Assembly: GCA_020353515.1 (NCBI GenBank)
Contig: CP070695.1
Location: 4,439,248-4,503,247, forward strand
Direction: 5' to 3'
Length of the DNA: 64,000 bases
Origin: Candidatus Heimdallarchaeota archaeon
GTDB taxonomy: Archaea > Asgardarchaeota > Heimdallarchaeia > Hodarchaeales > Hodarchaeaceae
Below, piece by piece: positions 63,330-64,000 of the stretch. Below the pieces are notes generated by a model. It was given only the letters and a program-made list of their open reading frames with translations. It did not search any database and was not told the origin of the DNA. How positions within the stretch are numbered: position 1 is the first letter of the stretch; each line of letters begins with the position of its first letter. Position numbers and translations under genes: made by a program.

Positions 63330-64000
63330 ATGAAGAGCGATAAAAAAGAAAAAAAATTAACAACAACAGCAGGAAATCCAGTGGCAGATAACCAAAATAC
63401 ACTAACCGCTGGTTCAAGGGGTCCTGTTCTTATACAGGATTACCAATTAATTGAGAAACTCGCACACCAAAACAGAGAAAGAATTCCTGAACGAGTCGTA
63501 CATGCCAAGGGATGGGGTGCCTTCGGTACCTTCACAGTGACTCATGATATCACAAAATATACTAAAGCCAACATTTTCAGTGAAATCGGTAAGAAGACCG
63601 ATATGCTAGCCCGATTCTCTACTGTTGCTGGTGAAATGGGTGCCGCTGATGCAGAGAGAGATGTTCGCGGATTTGCTCTAAAATTCTATACTGATGAAGG
63701 AAATTGGGATATGGTTGGTAACAACACCCCTGTCTTCTTCATACGTGACCCTCTGAAATTCCCAGATTTCATTCATACACAGAAAAGGCATCCCAAAACG
63801 AATCTCCGGTCCAATACCGCTGCTTGGGATTTCTGGAGTCTTTCTCCAGAAAGTCTGCACCAAGTAACTATACTCATGTCTGACAGGGGGATTCCTGTGG
63901 CTCCTATGTATATGAATGGTTATGGTTCTCACACATACAGCTTTATCAATGCAGACAATGAGCGTTTCTGGGTCAAGTTCCACTTCAAAACTCAGCAGGG
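63330..64000 (+). CDS. katA: catalase (heme, monofunctional), 5' part
   Basis: The gene runs off the right edge. The 223 readable residues start MKSDKKEKKLTTTAGNPVAD and contain the catalytic His in RVVHAKGWGAFG and the catalytic Asn in MVGNNTPVFFIRDP, with ARFSTVAGEMGAADAERDVR between. This is a small-subunit clade-3 type heme catalase. AAGGAG lies seven bases before ATG 63330. Its neighbour, the Fur/PerR regulator, is divergently transcribed and probably represses it until peroxide appears. Confidence 0.96.
   Translation, partial: MKSDKKEKKLTTTAGNPVADNQNTLTAGSRGPVLIQDYQLIEKLAHQNRERIPERVVHAKGWGAFGTFTVTHDITKYTKANIFSEIGKKTDMLARFSTVAGEMGAADAERDVRGFALKFYTDEGNWDMVGNNTPVFFIRDPLKFPDFIHTQKRHPKTNLRSNTAAWDFWSLSPESLHQVTILMSDRGIPVAPMYMNGYGSHTYSFINADNERFWVKFHFKTQQ

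Noticed and set aside
63678..63983. 101-codon minus-strand frame
   Set aside because: It is antisense to the catalase, which has clear catalytic residues on the plus strand.
1..64000. tRNA, rRNA, CRISPR arrays, transposases, phage genes, inteins
   Set aside because: I looked for their usual signs on both strands (conserved loops, regular spaced repeats, DDE or integrase motifs) and saw none; short tRNAs could still be missed by eye.

Overview
This is an AT-rich archaeal window with mostly compact, single-domain genes, and I infer an Asgard archaeon, possibly of the Heimdallarchaeia type. The evidence is a Rab-like small GTPase with all five G motifs (57626-58204), three proteins built almost wholly of leucine-rich repeats (34908-37473 and 61400-62329), a membrane RING-like zinc-finger protein (5813-6688), FilR1-like and Bat-type archaeal regulators, archaeal-type TATA boxes, and surface proteins that end in a Ser/Thr-rich stalk, one membrane helix and a basic tail. 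No rRNA, tRNA, CRISPR array, insertion sequence or phage gene was found. The taxonomic call is inference from gene content only.

Layout. 1-6.7 kb: small membrane proteins, the decayed tail of a surface protein, a 1581-residue subtilase and a RING-like protein. 6.7-15.4 kb: a GPH sugar transporter, a hydrolase, an HEGGH membrane protein paired with a membrane-anchored winged-helix regulator, a PlsC-like acyltransferase, a small zinc-finger protein and a superfamily II helicase that carries two membrane helices. 15.8-18.8 kb: a regulator-led cluster ending in a CrtI-like FAD oxidoreductase. 18.9-29.6 kb: an EamA transporter, a Bat-type regulator, an LVIVD-repeat surface protein, acetoacetate decarboxylase-like protein, a membrane hydrolase and an ABC-2 exporter. 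29.8-32.5 kb: a tandem winged-helix regulator, DoxX and an ICMT-like methyltransferase. 32.6-37.5 kb: two triphosphate-tunnel (VTC/CYTH-like) proteins convergent with two overlapping LRR genes. 38.3-48.4 kb: an S9 peptidase, a BBE-type flavoprotein, a receiver fused to an unrecognised domain, a histidine-kinase-like membrane protein without an ATPase domain, and a GH5 glycosidase. 49-56 kb: MscL, regulators, a CAAX-type protease, a second ICMT-like protein, a terpene-cyclase-like toroid, a DUF998 protein and an MFS transporter. 56-60 kb: a GTPase neighbourhood full of broken and duplicated pieces. 60.2-64 kb: NudC, an LRR protein, a Fur/PerR regulator and the start of a catalase.

The most striking theme is gene decay. 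I can read relics of a YCII protein (22276-22491), a cohesin-like surface protein (26628-27046), a short-chain dehydrogenase (48461-49090), a surface-protein tail (574-768), a frameshifted membrane protein (58207-58633) and the last 34 codons of a second GTPase (59889-59993). Other points of interest are two palindrome-plus-TATA promoter modules (19847 and 20832), a 31-bp direct repeat flanking the membrane helicase gene, the paired triphosphate-tunnel proteins and the receiver fusion.
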